From Ostreococcus mediterraneus (Eukaryota; Chlorophyta; Mamiellophyceae; Mamiellales; Bathycoccaceae): a stretch of DNA of 64,000 bases. The stretch covers positions 170,203 to 234,202 of the forward strand of contig WMKK01000011.1 of the NCBI GenBank assembly GCA_012295225.1, in the 5' to 3' direction. Below are positions 30,269-39,988 of the stretch, in pieces. The position numbers and the translations under genes were made by a program. The notes under the pieces are model-generated. The model did no database searches and had not been told where the DNA came from. It saw nothing but the letters and a program-made list of their open reading frames with translations. Positions within the stretch are counted from its first letter, which is position 1. Each line of letters opens with the position of its first letter.

Positions 30269-33200
30269 TTATTTCCGCGGCGGCGGTCGAAACGGTAACG
30301 GTTCGACGCCCCACACTTTCGTAGCGTACTCCTTAATGGTTCGATCCGAAGAAAATGTCCACATTGAACACGCGGAATCGATACATTTCGCCGTCCACGC
30401 CTCTTCATCGCGATACGCCGCATCAGCGGCGTCAATTGCGGCGAGATACGATGGAAAATCTTGCGCGTTCAAGTACACATCCTTCTTCGGATCGATGGCG
30501 TCGACGAGCATGGCAAACGCGCCGTCGTCGGGTTTTCCAAATATACCTGCTCGAATCATACCCATCGCGCGCTGCAAGCGTGGATCGACGTTCGGAGGCG
30601 TGTGCGCCATAGACCGACGAATCGCCGCAACTTGGTCAGCTGAAGCGCCGAATGAGAACATGTTGTGCTCACCGATGGCTTTAGCAATTTCGATGTTGGC
30701 ACCATCTTTAGTGCCTACAATTAAGCCGCCATTCATGACAAACTTCATGTTTCCGGTACCGCTCGCCTCCATACCCGCGGTGGAGATGTGTTGCGATACG
30801 TCGCTCGCCGGAATCAGCAATTCGGCTATGGATACGTTGTAATTTGGCACGAAGATGACTTGCAGCAGGTTCTTGCACGCGGCGTCTGAGTTCACGACTT
30901 CGGCAACGGCACACGTGAGTCGAATGATATTCTTCGCCACGATGTAGCCGGGTGCGGCTTTCCCAGCGAGAATGTGCAAACGCGGCACCATGTTCTTGCG
31001 TTGCTCTGGTGTCGCCGTCGTGATTTCTGCATAACGGTGAATAATCCCAAGGACATTAAGGAGTTGACGCTTGTACTCGTGAATACGCTTAATTTGCATG
31101 TCGAAGAGTGCATCGACGTTGACAGCAATGTTCATCGTTCGGAGTAACCATTCAGCAAGGGCGCGTTTGTTGCACGCCTTGGCCGCGCGCCATCGCTGAC
31201 GGAACTGCGCGTCTTGGGACATGGACTTGATGGGTTCGAGACGTTTGAGGTCGTTCACCCAGCCTGGGCCTACCATTCCGGTGTAAATGCTTGACAACGC
31301 GGGATTCGCTTGCAATAACCAGCGACGCGGCGTGACGCCGTTGGTGACGTTGATGAACTTCTCTGGCCACATCAACAGGAAATCTGGGAACAGCTGCGAC
31401 TTGAGGAGTTTGGTGTGGATCATGGCCACGCCATTGACGGTGTGCGAACCAATGACGGCTAAATTCGCCATGCGCACCATTTTCGGCGATGACTCTTCGA
31501 TGATACTCATCGAGGCAAGACGTGCATTGTCGTGCGGCCACATTTCGCGCACTTGCGCCAAAAAACGATGGTTGATTTCGAAAATGATTTGCATGTGTCT
31601 CGGCAGGAGCTCGGCAATCATGGGCACGGACCACTTCTCTAATGCCTCGGGTAATATCGTATGGTTCGTGTATGCGAAGACTTTTTGCGTGATTTCCCAC
31701 GCAGCGTCCCAAGATAACCATTCGCCGTCGATGAGCAACCGCATGAGCTCAGGAATCGCAATAGCTGGGTGTGTATCGTTCAACTGTATCGCTACTTTAT
31801 CCGGCATGTCTTTCATTCGCGTTCCATTGCGACCGATGCTCTTTTTGAATCTTCGCAAGATGTCTTGCAACGTCGCGCTTACGAAGAAGAACTGCTGCTT
31901 CAAACGCAAACGCTTACCTTCCTCCGTGTCGTCGTTCGGATACAACACAGATGTGATGCTCTCGCAGCGTTCCTTGGCTTCGACGGCGCCATAATAGTTG
32001 CCCGCATTAAACGACGCCAGATCGAACTCGTGCGACGGCTTACTCGCCCATAACCGCATATTGTTTGTGTTGTACGTGCCGTAGCCTGGGATTGGCGTGT
32101 CATACGCTTGCGCCATGACCACTTCGCCGCCTTCCCAAGCGAAGTGCGTATTACCATTGGGGTCTTGGAATTCACGCACCGTGCCGAACAGGCGCACGGG
32201 GTACTGCACATCTAATCGTTCTACTTCCCATGGATTGCCGTCTGTCAGCCAATAGTCGGGGAACTCCACTTGCTTGCCGTCGATGATCGACTGCTCAAAC
32301 ATACCGTACTTGTAGCGAATGCCGTATCCCCAAGCCGGATAGTTTTGAGTCGCGAGCGTGTCTAAAAAACAAGATGCCAACCGCCCTAAACCGCCGTTGC
32401 CGAGTGCGGGTTCTTTCTCTTGGGACATAATGTCCTCTAAATCGTACCCGACTTGTCGCAACGCTTCGGCGTACGCCCCCCGTAAGCCTAAATTTGACAC
32501 CGCGTTCCCTAACGATCGGCCGATTAAAAACTCGAGTGATAAATAGTACACCTTTTTCGCGCCCATTTTCGCCGAGAACTGTTGCGTGTCCGTCCAACGC
32601 TCGATTAAACGATCGCGCACTGAGTGCGCCGTGGCTTGATAAAAACAACTCTCATCGAATTTGTACCTCCGTCTCGCCAACGTGTACTCCACGTGCCGCA
32701 CCAAAGACCGCTGTAAACTACCGACATCATTCGGTAGATACGTACTCGACAGCTTCCATAGTAACTCCTTGTGCGCCAAATGCCCACTTCCCATCTCGGC
32801 GTCGTCCACGTACTCGCGTTGTCGTTCCAATACGGCGCCTCCAAAAAACTTGTCCTCCCCGCGCTCGCCTCGCGGACTCTCAGCCCGTTCACTATCGACG
32901 CTAAACGAATCAATCGCCCCAAGCGAATCCTTACGAATATGTCGTATAAACCTCCCAGCGCTCGGTGGGCGGCTGTGGTCGATCGGAGGCTTGCTCGCCA
33001 ACGCGTATTCGCCGTACGCGACGCCGCTTCGGCTCAACGGCGACGTCTCGTACGCGTCAACCGTGCCCTCGTCCTCTCGCGCCCGCATGCTCGAATCGAG
33101 CCACGCTTCGACAACACCTCCCGGTGACGCATGCATAGACGTGTACGCGACGCCCGCTGTGGTCGACGACGCGTGCAGCGCGGCGTCACGCCGCGAATGC

Positions 33201-33589
33201 GTTTCGCTCGCGCGAGGTTGCCGCGACGCCAAGCGCAATCCACGCAGCAACCCACCCGATTCTTCGACTTCTGGCGCGTGATACCGTTCGCCAGCGTTCA
33301 CAAACAACGCTCGTCGCGCATTAGGCGCGTTCGCGTCATCCATACGCGACGGCGACGACGGCACATTGGCATCGAAACGGGCGCTCCAGACGGATGCTGG
33401 ATTGGAATTCTCCCCACCCCTCGATACCGCGCCGTCGGCGTTCGTCAGCAACCCGGCGCGCGTTTTCGACCACGGCGATCGTGCGCTGTCGTCATCGCGC
33501 GCGTTCGCGCCCGAGTCCATGCCCGAGCGATGCCGCGCGCGCGAAAGAATGACGATGGGTTCATCGATCACAACACTGTTGCGCGCCAT
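30269..33589 (-). CDS. Alpha-glucan (starch/glycogen) phosphorylase with long N-terminal extension
   Basis: 1106 residues, single exon. The catalytic part begins at about residue 270 (LAHKELLWKLSSTYL) and is complete. It includes GNGGLGRLASCFLDTLAT, QLNDTHPAIAIPELMR, IKRIHEYKRQLLN, and the pyridoxal-phosphate site EASGTGNMKFVMNGG. The enzyme releases glucose-1-phosphate from alpha-1,4-glucans. The mid-domain insertion typical of plant plastidial PHO1 is not apparent. The first 270 residues are Ser/Arg/Ala-rich and disordered; they could hold a transit peptide plus a regulatory region. The first ATG (33589) is only 18 bp from the divergent TRAPPC2L ATG. The Met at residue 24 (33520) is a reasonable alternative start. 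Confidence 0.9.
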   Translation of the reverse strand: MARNSVVIDEPIVILSRARHRSGMDSGANARDDDSARSPWSKTRAGLLTNADGAVSRGGENSNPASVWSARFDANVPSSPSRMDDANAPNARRALFVNAGERYHAPEVEESGGLLRGLRLASRQPRASETHSRRDAALHASSTTAGVAYTSMHASPGGVVEAWLDSSMRAREDEGTVDAYETSPLSRSGVAYGEYALASKPPIDHSRPPSAGRFIRHIRKDSLGAIDSFSVDSERAESPRGERGEDKFFGGAVLERQREYVDDAEMGSGHLAHKELLWKLSSTYLPNDVGSLQRSLVRHVEYTLARRRYKFDESCFYQATAHSVRDRLIERWTDTQQFSAKMGAKKVYYLSLEFLIGRSLGNAVSNLGLRGAYAEALRQVGYDLEDIMSQEKEPALGNGGLGRLASCFLDTLATQNYPAWGYGIRYKYGMFEQSIIDGKQVEFPDYWLTDGNPWEVERLDVQYPVRLFGTVREFQDPNGNTHFAWEGGEVVMAQAYDTPIPGYGTYNTNNMRLWASKPSHEFDLASFNAGNYYGAVEAKERCESITSVLYPNDDTEEGKRLRLKQQFFFVSATLQDILRRFKKSIGRNGTRMKDMPDKVAIQLNDTHPAIAIPELMRLLIDGEWLSWDAAWEITQKVFAYTNHTILPEALEKWSVPMIAELLPRHMQIIFEINHRFLAQVREMWPHDNARLASMSIIEESSPKMVRMANLAVIGSHTVNGVAMIHTKLLKSQLFPDFLLMWPEKFINVTNGVTPRRWLLQANPALSSIYTGMVGPGWVNDLKRLEPIKSMSQDAQFRQRWRAAKACNKRALAEWLLRTMNIAVNVDALFDMQIKRIHEYKRQLLNVLGIIHRYAEITTATPEQRKNMVPRLHILAGKAAPGYIVAKNIIRLTCAVAEVVNSDAACKNLLQVIFVPNYNVSIAELLIPASDVSQHISTAGMEASGTGNMKFVMNGGLIVGTKDGANIEIAKAIGEHNMFSFGASADQVAAIRRSMAHTPPNVDPRLQRAMGMIRAGIFGKPDDGAFAMLVDAIDPKKDVYLNAQDFPSYLAAIDAADAAYRDEEAWTAKCIDSACSMWTFSSDRTIKEYATKVWGVEPLPFRPPPRK

Positions 33590-33607
33590 TCGTTGGCGCG
33601 CCGTGCG

Positions 33608-34142
33608 ATGCCGCTCGACGTCGAGTTCATCGCGGTCGTGTCCGCGACGAACGCGCCGATGTACTTCAAAGTGTTCACGCGCGCGAATGGGATGGATATT
33701 GATAGCGAGAGGTGCGTGCGCGGACGATGATTACGCGCGCGACGTGCGTGGCAACTGTAGCTCAATATTGATTATTGTCGCGTGTTTTCTTCGCGTACGC
33801 AGGGCCATGGCGCGCGCACACGCGGCTTTAGATGCCGTTGATGCGCGCATGCGTGATGCGGCGTTGCAATCGTCGTCGTCGAGCAGGGATGAGTCGTATT
33901 TGGGTGAAGTGTTTCGCGCGCACGACGGAGCGGCGTACGGGTACGCGACGGGGACGCGCGCGCGTTTCGTTCTCGGCGTGAGCGATGAAGGCTCGCGTGC
34001 GATGGATGAACGCGAAATGCGTCAAATTTTCGATGCGCTCGCTGAGGCGTACGCGGAGGCGGTGTGTGATGTGTTTAGCGAGCGTTGCGGGCGTCTCGAA
34101 GGCGAACGTTGGCGTCGGCGCGTAGACGCGCTCTTTAGTTAA
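33608..34142 (+). CDS. TRAPPC2L-like TRAPP complex subunit (two exons)
   Basis: Exons 33608-33711 and 33803-34142 with a 91-bp intron (donor GTGCGT, acceptor TACGCAG); 147 residues. The first exon gives the sedlin-fold opening VEFIAVVSATNAPMYFKVF. The second contains LGEVFRAHDGAAYGYATG and RFVLGVSD, and a helix with FDALAEAYAEAVCDVF, matching human TRAPPC2L in order and length (about 140 residues). TRAPP complexes act as Rab exchange factors in ER-Golgi and Golgi traffic. The second exon also lies in a longer frame starting at 33366, but its 5' part reads as low-complexity Arg/Ser and is antisense to the phosphorylase. Confidence 0.83.
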
Positions 34143-34213
34143 GTGTACAGAGCGAATGTGTGTATTAATAATAGCGTTAGCTAGTTGCATAGATACCCTC
34201 ACGTGTGTTCGCT

Positions 34214-36070
34214 TTATTCTTGCTTCTTGAGCAAAGGGAACGCGATGACATCGCGAATGGATGGCGAGTTTGTGAGTAACATGACGAGGCGGTCGACGCC
34301 GAGACCCATACCGGCGGTGGGTGGCATCCCGTATTCGAGCGCGGTGACGAAATCTTCATCCATGGCAACTTCGTAGGACTCGTCTTCGAGCTCTTTAAGC
34401 TCGTCTTTGCCGATAGCGGCTGCGGCTTCGCGTTGCGCTTCCAACGTTTTTGCGTGTGAGACGATTTGCTTTTCGAGACGTTGGCGCTGGTCGATGGGAT
34501 CTGTCAACTCACTGAACGAGTTGGCCAACTCTCGACCGACGACAAACAACTCGAAACGTTCGGTCACGCCCGGTTTGCTGCGATGCGGTTTGGCTAACGG
34601 AGAAATCTCCACCGGATGGTCGAGCACGAATGTCGGCTGAATCAAACCGCTTTCGCACGTCGCTTCAAACATTTCATTCAACACATACCCTACGCTTTGC
34701 GCCGCCTTCACGCCCTTGATGCCCTCGCCCGCTTTCTTGGAGTGGGCTTTGAGTGCCGGAATGGCCGCAGCCTTGGCGCCTTCTAAATCATCCCCAAACG
34801 CCATGACATCGACGCCCGTCGCTTCCTTGACCAGGTCGTTCATCGGCGCTCGACGCCAAGGGCGTTGACTCAAGTCAATAGTCAAATCACCGTACGGAAT
34901 AGTCAACGTCCCGCAGGCCTTCATCGCACACTGGCAGATCATCTCCTCTGTGAGCTCTAACATGTCTGTCACATCAGCGTACGCCTGGTAAACTTCCACC
35001 GACGTAAACTCGGGATTGTGACGCGTACTCAAGCCTTCGTTGCGGAACACGCGCCCGAGTTCGTACACGCGTTCAAAACCACCCACGACTAGACGCTTCA
35101 AGTGTAACTCCGTTGCGATGCGAAGCGTTAGTTGCATGCCGAGCGCGTTGTGAAAGGTGTTGAATGGCTTGGCGTCTGCACCTCCCGCTTGGTCGTGCAA
35201 CACGGGCGTTTCCATTTCCAAAAAGTCCTTGTCGTCCAGCATCCGACGAATAGTAGAGATGATGTTCGAGCGCGCCTTGAAAGTATTTCGCACATCCGGA
35301 GATACGATCAAATCCACGTATCGCTGTCGGTAGCGCTTCTCGACGTCTGTCAACCCGTGCCATTTGTCCGGCAAAGGTAACAACGCCTTGGTTAACATTT
35401 GCACAGACGTCGGGACGATGGATAATTCTCCCTTTTCGCTTCTCTTGACGCTTCCCTTGACGCCGATAATGTCGCCCACATCAATTAAATCTGAAATCAT
35501 GTTAAACGTTCCGGGTGAGGTTTCATCCAAGCGATTCTTGTCGCAGAACAACTGCACGCTCCCTCGTTCGTCGGTCACCGTCAAAAAGGCCAACTTCCCG
35601 AACGACCGTTTCGCCATCACGCGCCCGCAAATCGCCTCATGCGAGCCTTCGAGCTCGACGCCATTCTCCAAATCAACGTGTTCGCGTTGAAGCTCCTCTG
35701 TGTACTTGGTGCGATCGAAGCGGTAGTCGAACCCGCGTTGCCCGAGCGCGCCCAACGCGTCCAATTTCCCAATTCTCAACGCCTTCACTTCCTCAGGACT
35801 CGAGGTAATCGCCGGCGCACCGCCCTTCTTTTGGTTTTGGCTTTTCCCCTTGCCTTGCTTTTTCTGTTTACCGTCATCAGACTCGCCTGCGGCGCGCGTG
35901 ATAAACGTTTTACTCTCCCGTCTGTGGTGTCCCGCAATAAAGTGCGCGCTAGACGCGCAGCTCCCGCGTGTCGTCGCGCGGAGGCGTCCGAGACACGCGC
36001 GCGCGTGTTGGGACGCGATCGTGAGCGTGTGACACGCGTGTGCGTGTGCGACGGGAACGGCGGAGATCAT
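34214..36070 (-). CDS. Lysyl-tRNA synthetase, class II, probably organelle-targeted
   Basis: 618 residues from the ATG at 36070; the open frame begins three codons earlier with TTG. Residues 1-65 are a transit-like stretch with many His, Arg, Ala and Ser, followed by a Lys-rich segment (KQKKQGKGKSQNQKKGG). The OB-fold anticodon-binding domain is at about 145-260. The class II catalytic core holds motif 2 RVFRNEGLSTRHNPEF and motif 3 MPPTAGMGLGVDRLVMLL. It charges tRNA-Lys. The N-terminus suggests plastid or mitochondrial import, possibly both; this is inference. Confidence 0.9.
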   Translation of the reverse strand: MISAVPVAHAHACHTLTIASQHARACLGRLRATTRGSCASSAHFIAGHHRRESKTFITRAAGESDDGKQKKQGKGKSQNQKKGGAPAITSSPEEVKALRIGKLDALGALGQRGFDYRFDRTKYTEELQREHVDLENGVELEGSHEAICGRVMAKRSFGKLAFLTVTDERGSVQLFCDKNRLDETSPGTFNMISDLIDVGDIIGVKGSVKRSEKGELSIVPTSVQMLTKALLPLPDKWHGLTDVEKRYRQRYVDLIVSPDVRNTFKARSNIISTIRRMLDDKDFLEMETPVLHDQAGGADAKPFNTFHNALGMQLTLRIATELHLKRLVVGGFERVYELGRVFRNEGLSTRHNPEFTSVEVYQAYADVTDMLELTEEMICQCAMKACGTLTIPYGDLTIDLSQRPWRRAPMNDLVKEATGVDVMAFGDDLEGAKAAAIPALKAHSKKAGEGIKGVKAAQSVGYVLNEMFEATCESGLIQPTFVLDHPVEISPLAKPHRSKPGVTERFELFVVGRELANSFSELTDPIDQRQRLEKQIVSHAKTLEAQREAAAAIGKDELKELEDESYEVAMDEDFVTALEYGMPPTAGMGLGVDRLVMLLTNSPSIRDVIAFPLLKKQE

Positions 36071-36193
36071 ATTTCGCAAGCGCGGCGGTATGGCGCTGTA
36101 AGCTTGAAAAAACCTGAGCTGAAGGGGTTCGGCGGAGCGCGTGACGGCTTCAATTTACACGGACGAGCCAAATTCTAAAACTAACGTGCTAGA

Positions 36194-37585
36194 CTAATCT
36201 ACGCGACGAACAGAGCCTTTATGTTTAATGTACGTGGCGTTCGCCCACACGATGCGATCGGAGAGCATGACGCGAAGCGCCGCGAGCGGCGCGAGCGCGT
36301 ATGCCAATACGAAAGCCACTGACATTTTAAGCCATGATATTCGCGCAATGGCGCGCGAGGCCACGCCGGCGTCGCCGTCGGCGTCACAGACACGACCGAG
36401 AGTGACGTACATCGCGCGTGCGTTGGTCATGGCAAGGATAAAGCACGAGAAGACGACGATAGACGAGACATCGACGACGTCTTCGGATGCGACGCCTCCG
36501 TACGCGACGCGTCGTGCGGCGTAAACTACGAGCTCGTGCACTGCCGACATGAACCCGACGGTGAACGTGATTGACGAAAGCACGAGCGCGGCGAGCATGA
36601 AGTGATTCACCATGCGATTGTGCGCGTCTGCGTACGTATCCATGACGAAGACTTGACGATGGATGTAATTCCACCACGCGCCGAACGTTTCGGCGTCGGG
36701 CATGTAGCTCGGAAACACTGCATTCGAGGGACATAACACGCGCATGCCTTCACGATCTGCTATGGATGCTAAAATCAAATCGTCGCTGTACCCACCTTTG
36801 GCGTAGGCGCTCACGCATCCGTAGGCGTCGCGACGTAAATCGTCGGCGCGCAACATCGCGCAACCGCCCCATACATTCTTCGTCCAACGCCCCTGACTAA
36901 ACGCAATAATCAGCACCAAGTGGTACGTTGCATACATATACGTCGCAATGTTTGCCGTCGCTAACATCGTATTCGCGTCTCTGCCGTATGGGACGTCGAA
37001 TGGATACCCAGTGGCGAGAAACGCGTCGTCGTCTCCAGCCAACGCGCGCGCTAAACATTCAATCGTCCCCGGTCGCGTCTCCACGTCGTCATCCAAAAAC
37101 AACACAAACTCGCTCTCATCATGCATCGCCCGAACACCCGCGAGCATGTTATGAATCTTTTGCGAACTCGTCGTCGCACGACCAGCCTCGACGACGCGAC
37201 CGCTTCGCGATAACCGCGTCGACGCCTCTTCTCCTCCTAATTCTTCCTCAATCACCGCCTCTACCGCCGCTCGCGCGTCATCATTCGCGCTCTCCACGAC
37301 AAAAACAAACTCAACATCCCCCGCGTGCGTCGTTCGCAACTGTGTGCGCCAATTACTCATCGCCGCCGGCGTCGCGCGACGCGTCGGCAATATAACCGTC
37401 ACGCGCCCGGCGTCGCGACTCCACCCATCACTCGCCCGTCTCCTCGACGCACCGCGCACGAACGCGTGTCGTCGACATCGTGCCCACGTCCACGCACACG
37501 CCAACGCGATTTCTATGCACGCACACGCCCACCGCGCGCGCGCGAACGTCGACGAATGCGTCGGCAACATCATCGACATCGGCAT
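36194..37585 (-). CDS. GT21-like glycosyltransferase (ceramide glucosyltransferase family), membrane
   Basis: 463 residues from the ATG at 37585. The frame reaches an ATG at 37765, but the extra 60 residues are an Arg run made by a GTC-triplet repeat and are unlikely to be protein. The GT-A core has VTVILPTR at the nucleotide-binding strand, the metal-binding FLDDDVETRPG, an acceptor-side GGYSDDLILASI, and NYIHRQ in place of the (Q/R)xxRW motif. Hydrophobic helices follow at the C-terminus (about residues 330-440). The family transfers glucose to ceramide at the Golgi/ER membrane; the exact acceptor here is inferred. Confidence 0.75.
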   Translation of the reverse strand: MPMSMMLPTHSSTFARARWACACIEIALACAWTWARCRRHAFVRGASRRRASDGWSRDAGRVTVILPTRRATPAAMSNWRTQLRTTHAGDVEFVFVVESANDDARAAVEAVIEEELGGEEASTRLSRSGRVVEAGRATTSSQKIHNMLAGVRAMHDESEFVLFLDDDVETRPGTIECLARALAGDDDAFLATGYPFDVPYGRDANTMLATANIATYMYATYHLVLIIAFSQGRWTKNVWGGCAMLRADDLRRDAYGCVSAYAKGGYSDDLILASIADREGMRVLCPSNAVFPSYMPDAETFGAWWNYIHRQVFVMDTYADAHNRMVNHFMLAALVLSSITFTVGFMSAVHELVVYAARRVAYGGVASEDVVDVSSIVVFSCFILAMTNARAMYVTLGRVCDADGDAGVASRAIARISWLKMSVAFVLAYALAPLAALRVMLSDRIVWANATYIKHKGSVRRVD

Positions 37586-37770
37586 CAAATCGACGCGGAT
37601 GTCCGTCAGTCCGCGACCCGTCGGCGGTGGTGACGACGATAAAATACGACGACGACGACGACGACGACGCGCTACGCACCCACGCCGACGCCGACGACGG
37701 CGCCGCCGCCGACGCGCCGTGGTCTCGCGCGTGCGCTCAGCCTCGAGCCACGCACGACGGTGCATGGCTA

Positions 37771-37786
37771 GACCCTAAAACCTAAT
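37771..37786 (+). promoter_or_regulatory. Telo-box-like element
   Basis: GACCCTAAAACCTAAT resembles the plant telo-box (AAACCCTA) found in promoters of translation and cell-cycle genes. It lies about 130 bp before the DeSI-like gene. Only one copy is seen, so significance is uncertain. Confidence 0.3.
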
Positions 37787-37903
37787 CCGTGCCAATTTTA
37801 GGGCTTTTTCGACGCCCCACGGTCCCCCCGTACCGTTGGCGTCGTCGGCATTCGCCGTCGCCGTCGCCGTCGCCGTCGCCACCGCGGCGCCCGACCGCGT
37901 GCG

Positions 37904-38584
37904 ATGGCGCTCGTCACCCTCAACGTGTACGACATCAAACACCCGTCCAACCCATCGGTGACCACCGCCGTGGAATCCCTCAATTCCTTCACCCGACACG
38001 CGCTCAACGTCGGCGGCATCTTCCACGGCGCCGTCGAAGTCTTTGGCGACGAGTACTCGTTCGGGTACTGCGAACACGGCAGCGGCGTGTACCGATGCGA
38101 ACCGAAGCGAAACAGCGCGTATACCTACAGAGAGAGCGTGGCGCTCGGGGTGACGAGCCTGTCGCCGACGCGCGTGGCAGCCGCGGTGGCGACGTTGCGC
38201 GCGCAGTGGTTGGGGCGCTCGTACGACGTGCTCGGAAGGAATTGTAATCACTTTTGCGAGGCGTTGACCGAGGCGTTGGGGTGCGAAGGTCCTCCTGGGT
38301 GGTTGAATGCGTTTGCGAATGGGGCGAATAAGACGCGCATGGGGGTGGAGCACGTGAGGAGTGCGACGGAGCATGTATTTGAGGAGGCGGGGCGGGCGGT
38401 GTCGAGCGCGTTTCGGTGGGTCGCGAGCGCGGCGTCGTTTGGGTCGGGCGTGGATGATGACGCGCGCGAGAGTGCGAGCGCGCACGCGCGAGGGGCGAGT
38501 GATGCGAGTGAGTATGAGAGTGTGAAGGGTTCAGAGACGAATGGTGATGATGATGAGGATAGGGATGGAGGCGAAGGCGCGTGA
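37904..38584 (+). CDS. PPPDE-domain (DeSI-type) thiol isopeptidase-like protein
   Basis: 226 residues, single exon. Residues 1-155 are a PPPDE domain: VTLNVYDI at the start, the catalytic His in GGIFHGAVEV and the catalytic Cys in LGRNCNHFCEAL, and GWLNAFAN near the end. These are the residues of the DeSI deSUMOylase/deubiquitinase-like family. The C-terminal 65 residues are acidic and Ser-rich. Both catalytic residues are present, so activity is plausible; the substrate is unknown. Confidence 0.85.
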   Translation: MALVTLNVYDIKHPSNPSVTTAVESLNSFTRHALNVGGIFHGAVEVFGDEYSFGYCEHGSGVYRCEPKRNSAYTYRESVALGVTSLSPTRVAAAVATLRAQWLGRSYDVLGRNCNHFCEALTEALGCEGPPGWLNAFANGANKTRMGVEHVRSATEHVFEEAGRAVSSAFRWVASAASFGSGVDDDARESASAHARGASDASEYESVKGSETNGDDDEDRDGGEGA

Positions 38585-38740
38585 GCCGAGCCGAGTCTCG
38601 TCGTCGGGACGTCCGCGTTCGAATTCGTAAGTTGTAGCCAGCGATCGCGAAACTAGCGGTGTTGTGTAATATAGCGTGAACACATGTATGTATGTCGTAG
38701 ACGCGTGGCCACGGTCGCGCACGGGCGCGCGGCGGCGGCG

Positions 38741-39919
38741 ATGGCTGTCGTACGCGCGCGGCGTTTGGTCGCGTTATCCGCACGCCGCTCGCGTCACTCT
38801 CTCGCGCGCGTCGTCGTCGTCGAGCGCACGCGACGCACCATGCACGCACGCGCGGTGATATGCACGCCGTCCATCGCGCGCGCTTGGCCGTCACACCGCG
38901 CGCGCGCGCGATCGTCGCCGCGACGAAGAGCCGCGCGCGTAAAGTCTCGCGCACAAGATGCCGAAAACGACGCTGAAACCAATTCAAACGACGACGCGAA
39001 CGACGACATCTCGAACGCCTCGAGCGTGCTCGGCGACGTGATTTCCTCGCCGTTGTTCTACGTCACGTTCGGCGTCGCGGGTGGGGTTATTCTGGTGCAA
39101 AAGCTCGGGGAGAATGCCGCGTTCGCGTTGAGCGCGTTTCCAATCGTCGGCTTGACGTTGATTTCAAAGACGGATTTCGGCGCAAAGTTACAGCAAAACA
39201 TTGAAGATAAGCGTCCGGCGTTAGAGGCGGATAAAGCTCGTAAAGAGATCGAGCGCGCGGCGGCGCGGGCGAAGAGCACGTTTTACGGCAAGGACAGAGT
39301 GAAATTTTTAGGCGACGTCGATTTCGACTACCCGGCGTATTTAGACGGTTCTTTGTGTGGCGATGTCGGTTTCGATCCATTAGGATTTAGCAAGGATCCG
39401 AAGGATTTAGCAAAATATCGCGAATTTGAGCTGCTTCACGGACGATGGGCGATGCTTGGTGTCGTCGGCGCGGCGTTGCCAGAGTTTTTGCAAACGCTCG
39501 GAGTCGTGGAATTGGGCGAGCCCGTGTGGTGGAAAGTCGGCGCCTGGGTCATGCGTTCCGATATCGAGCTCAACTATTTGGGGATGAGTGGATTTCACAT
39601 TGCTGGTGGGTCTGGTATCGCCATCATCGCCGTGTGCCAGCTCGTACTGATGGGCGGTCCAGAGTACGCGCGGAAGGTTGGCATCGAGTCGCTCGTCCCA
39701 GTGGGCGTGTGGCTTCCGGGAGACGCTGACTATCCGGGCGGTGCCCCGTTCGATCCGTTCAAGTTTTCTGACAACGCCGATGAGTTCGAAAAGCAAAAGG
39801 TCATGGAGATTAAGCATGCCCGTTTGGCGATGGTTGCCATGGCGGGAGTTTTTGCGCAGGCGTTTGTCACGCGCTCTGGATGCGTGGAAAACGTGTTACA
39901 AGCGTTAGGAGCAGCTTAA
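38741..39919 (+). CDS. Light-harvesting chlorophyll a/b-binding protein (CP26-like) with N-terminal hydrophobic pair
   Basis: 392 residues from the ATG at 38741 (other in-frame ATGs are at 38684 and 38840). Residues 1-70 are an Arg/Ser-rich plastid transit peptide. Residues 180-390 are a full three-helix LHC domain: helix 1 FELLHGRWAMLG, a middle helix AGGSGIAIIAVCQLVLMG, and helix 3 KVMEIKHARLAMVAMAG. The segment EPVWWKVGAWVM resembles CP26 (Lhcb5). Between transit peptide and LHC domain are two extra hydrophobic segments (103-119 and 126-141) and a charged helix (about 150-180) not found in ordinary LHC proteins. It acts in thylakoids in light harvesting. The subfamily is not certain. Confidence 0.85.
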   Translation: MAVVRARRLVALSARRSRHSLARVVVVERTRRTMHARAVICTPSIARAWPSHRARARSSPRRRAARVKSRAQDAENDAETNSNDDANDDISNASSVLGDVISSPLFYVTFGVAGGVILVQKLGENAAFALSAFPIVGLTLISKTDFGAKLQQNIEDKRPALEADKARKEIERAAARAKSTFYGKDRVKFLGDVDFDYPAYLDGSLCGDVGFDPLGFSKDPKDLAKYREFELLHGRWAMLGVVGAALPEFLQTLGVVELGEPVWWKVGAWVMRSDIELNYLGMSGFHIAGGSGIAIIAVCQLVLMGGPEYARKVGIESLVPVGVWLPGDADYPGGAPFDPFKFSDNADEFEKQKVMEIKHARLAMVAMAGVFAQAFVTRSGCVENVLQALGAA

Positions 39920-39988
39920 AAGGAGAGATATACCATCACCGTGTAATAACAAGCTAATAGATCAGGTACATGTGCGCTTGGTAGAAAA

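Noticed and set aside
37586-37765. 60-residue Arg-run extension of the GT21-like protein
   Set aside because: Encoded by a simple GTC-triplet repeat; looks like 5' UTR, and a good ATG lies just inside.
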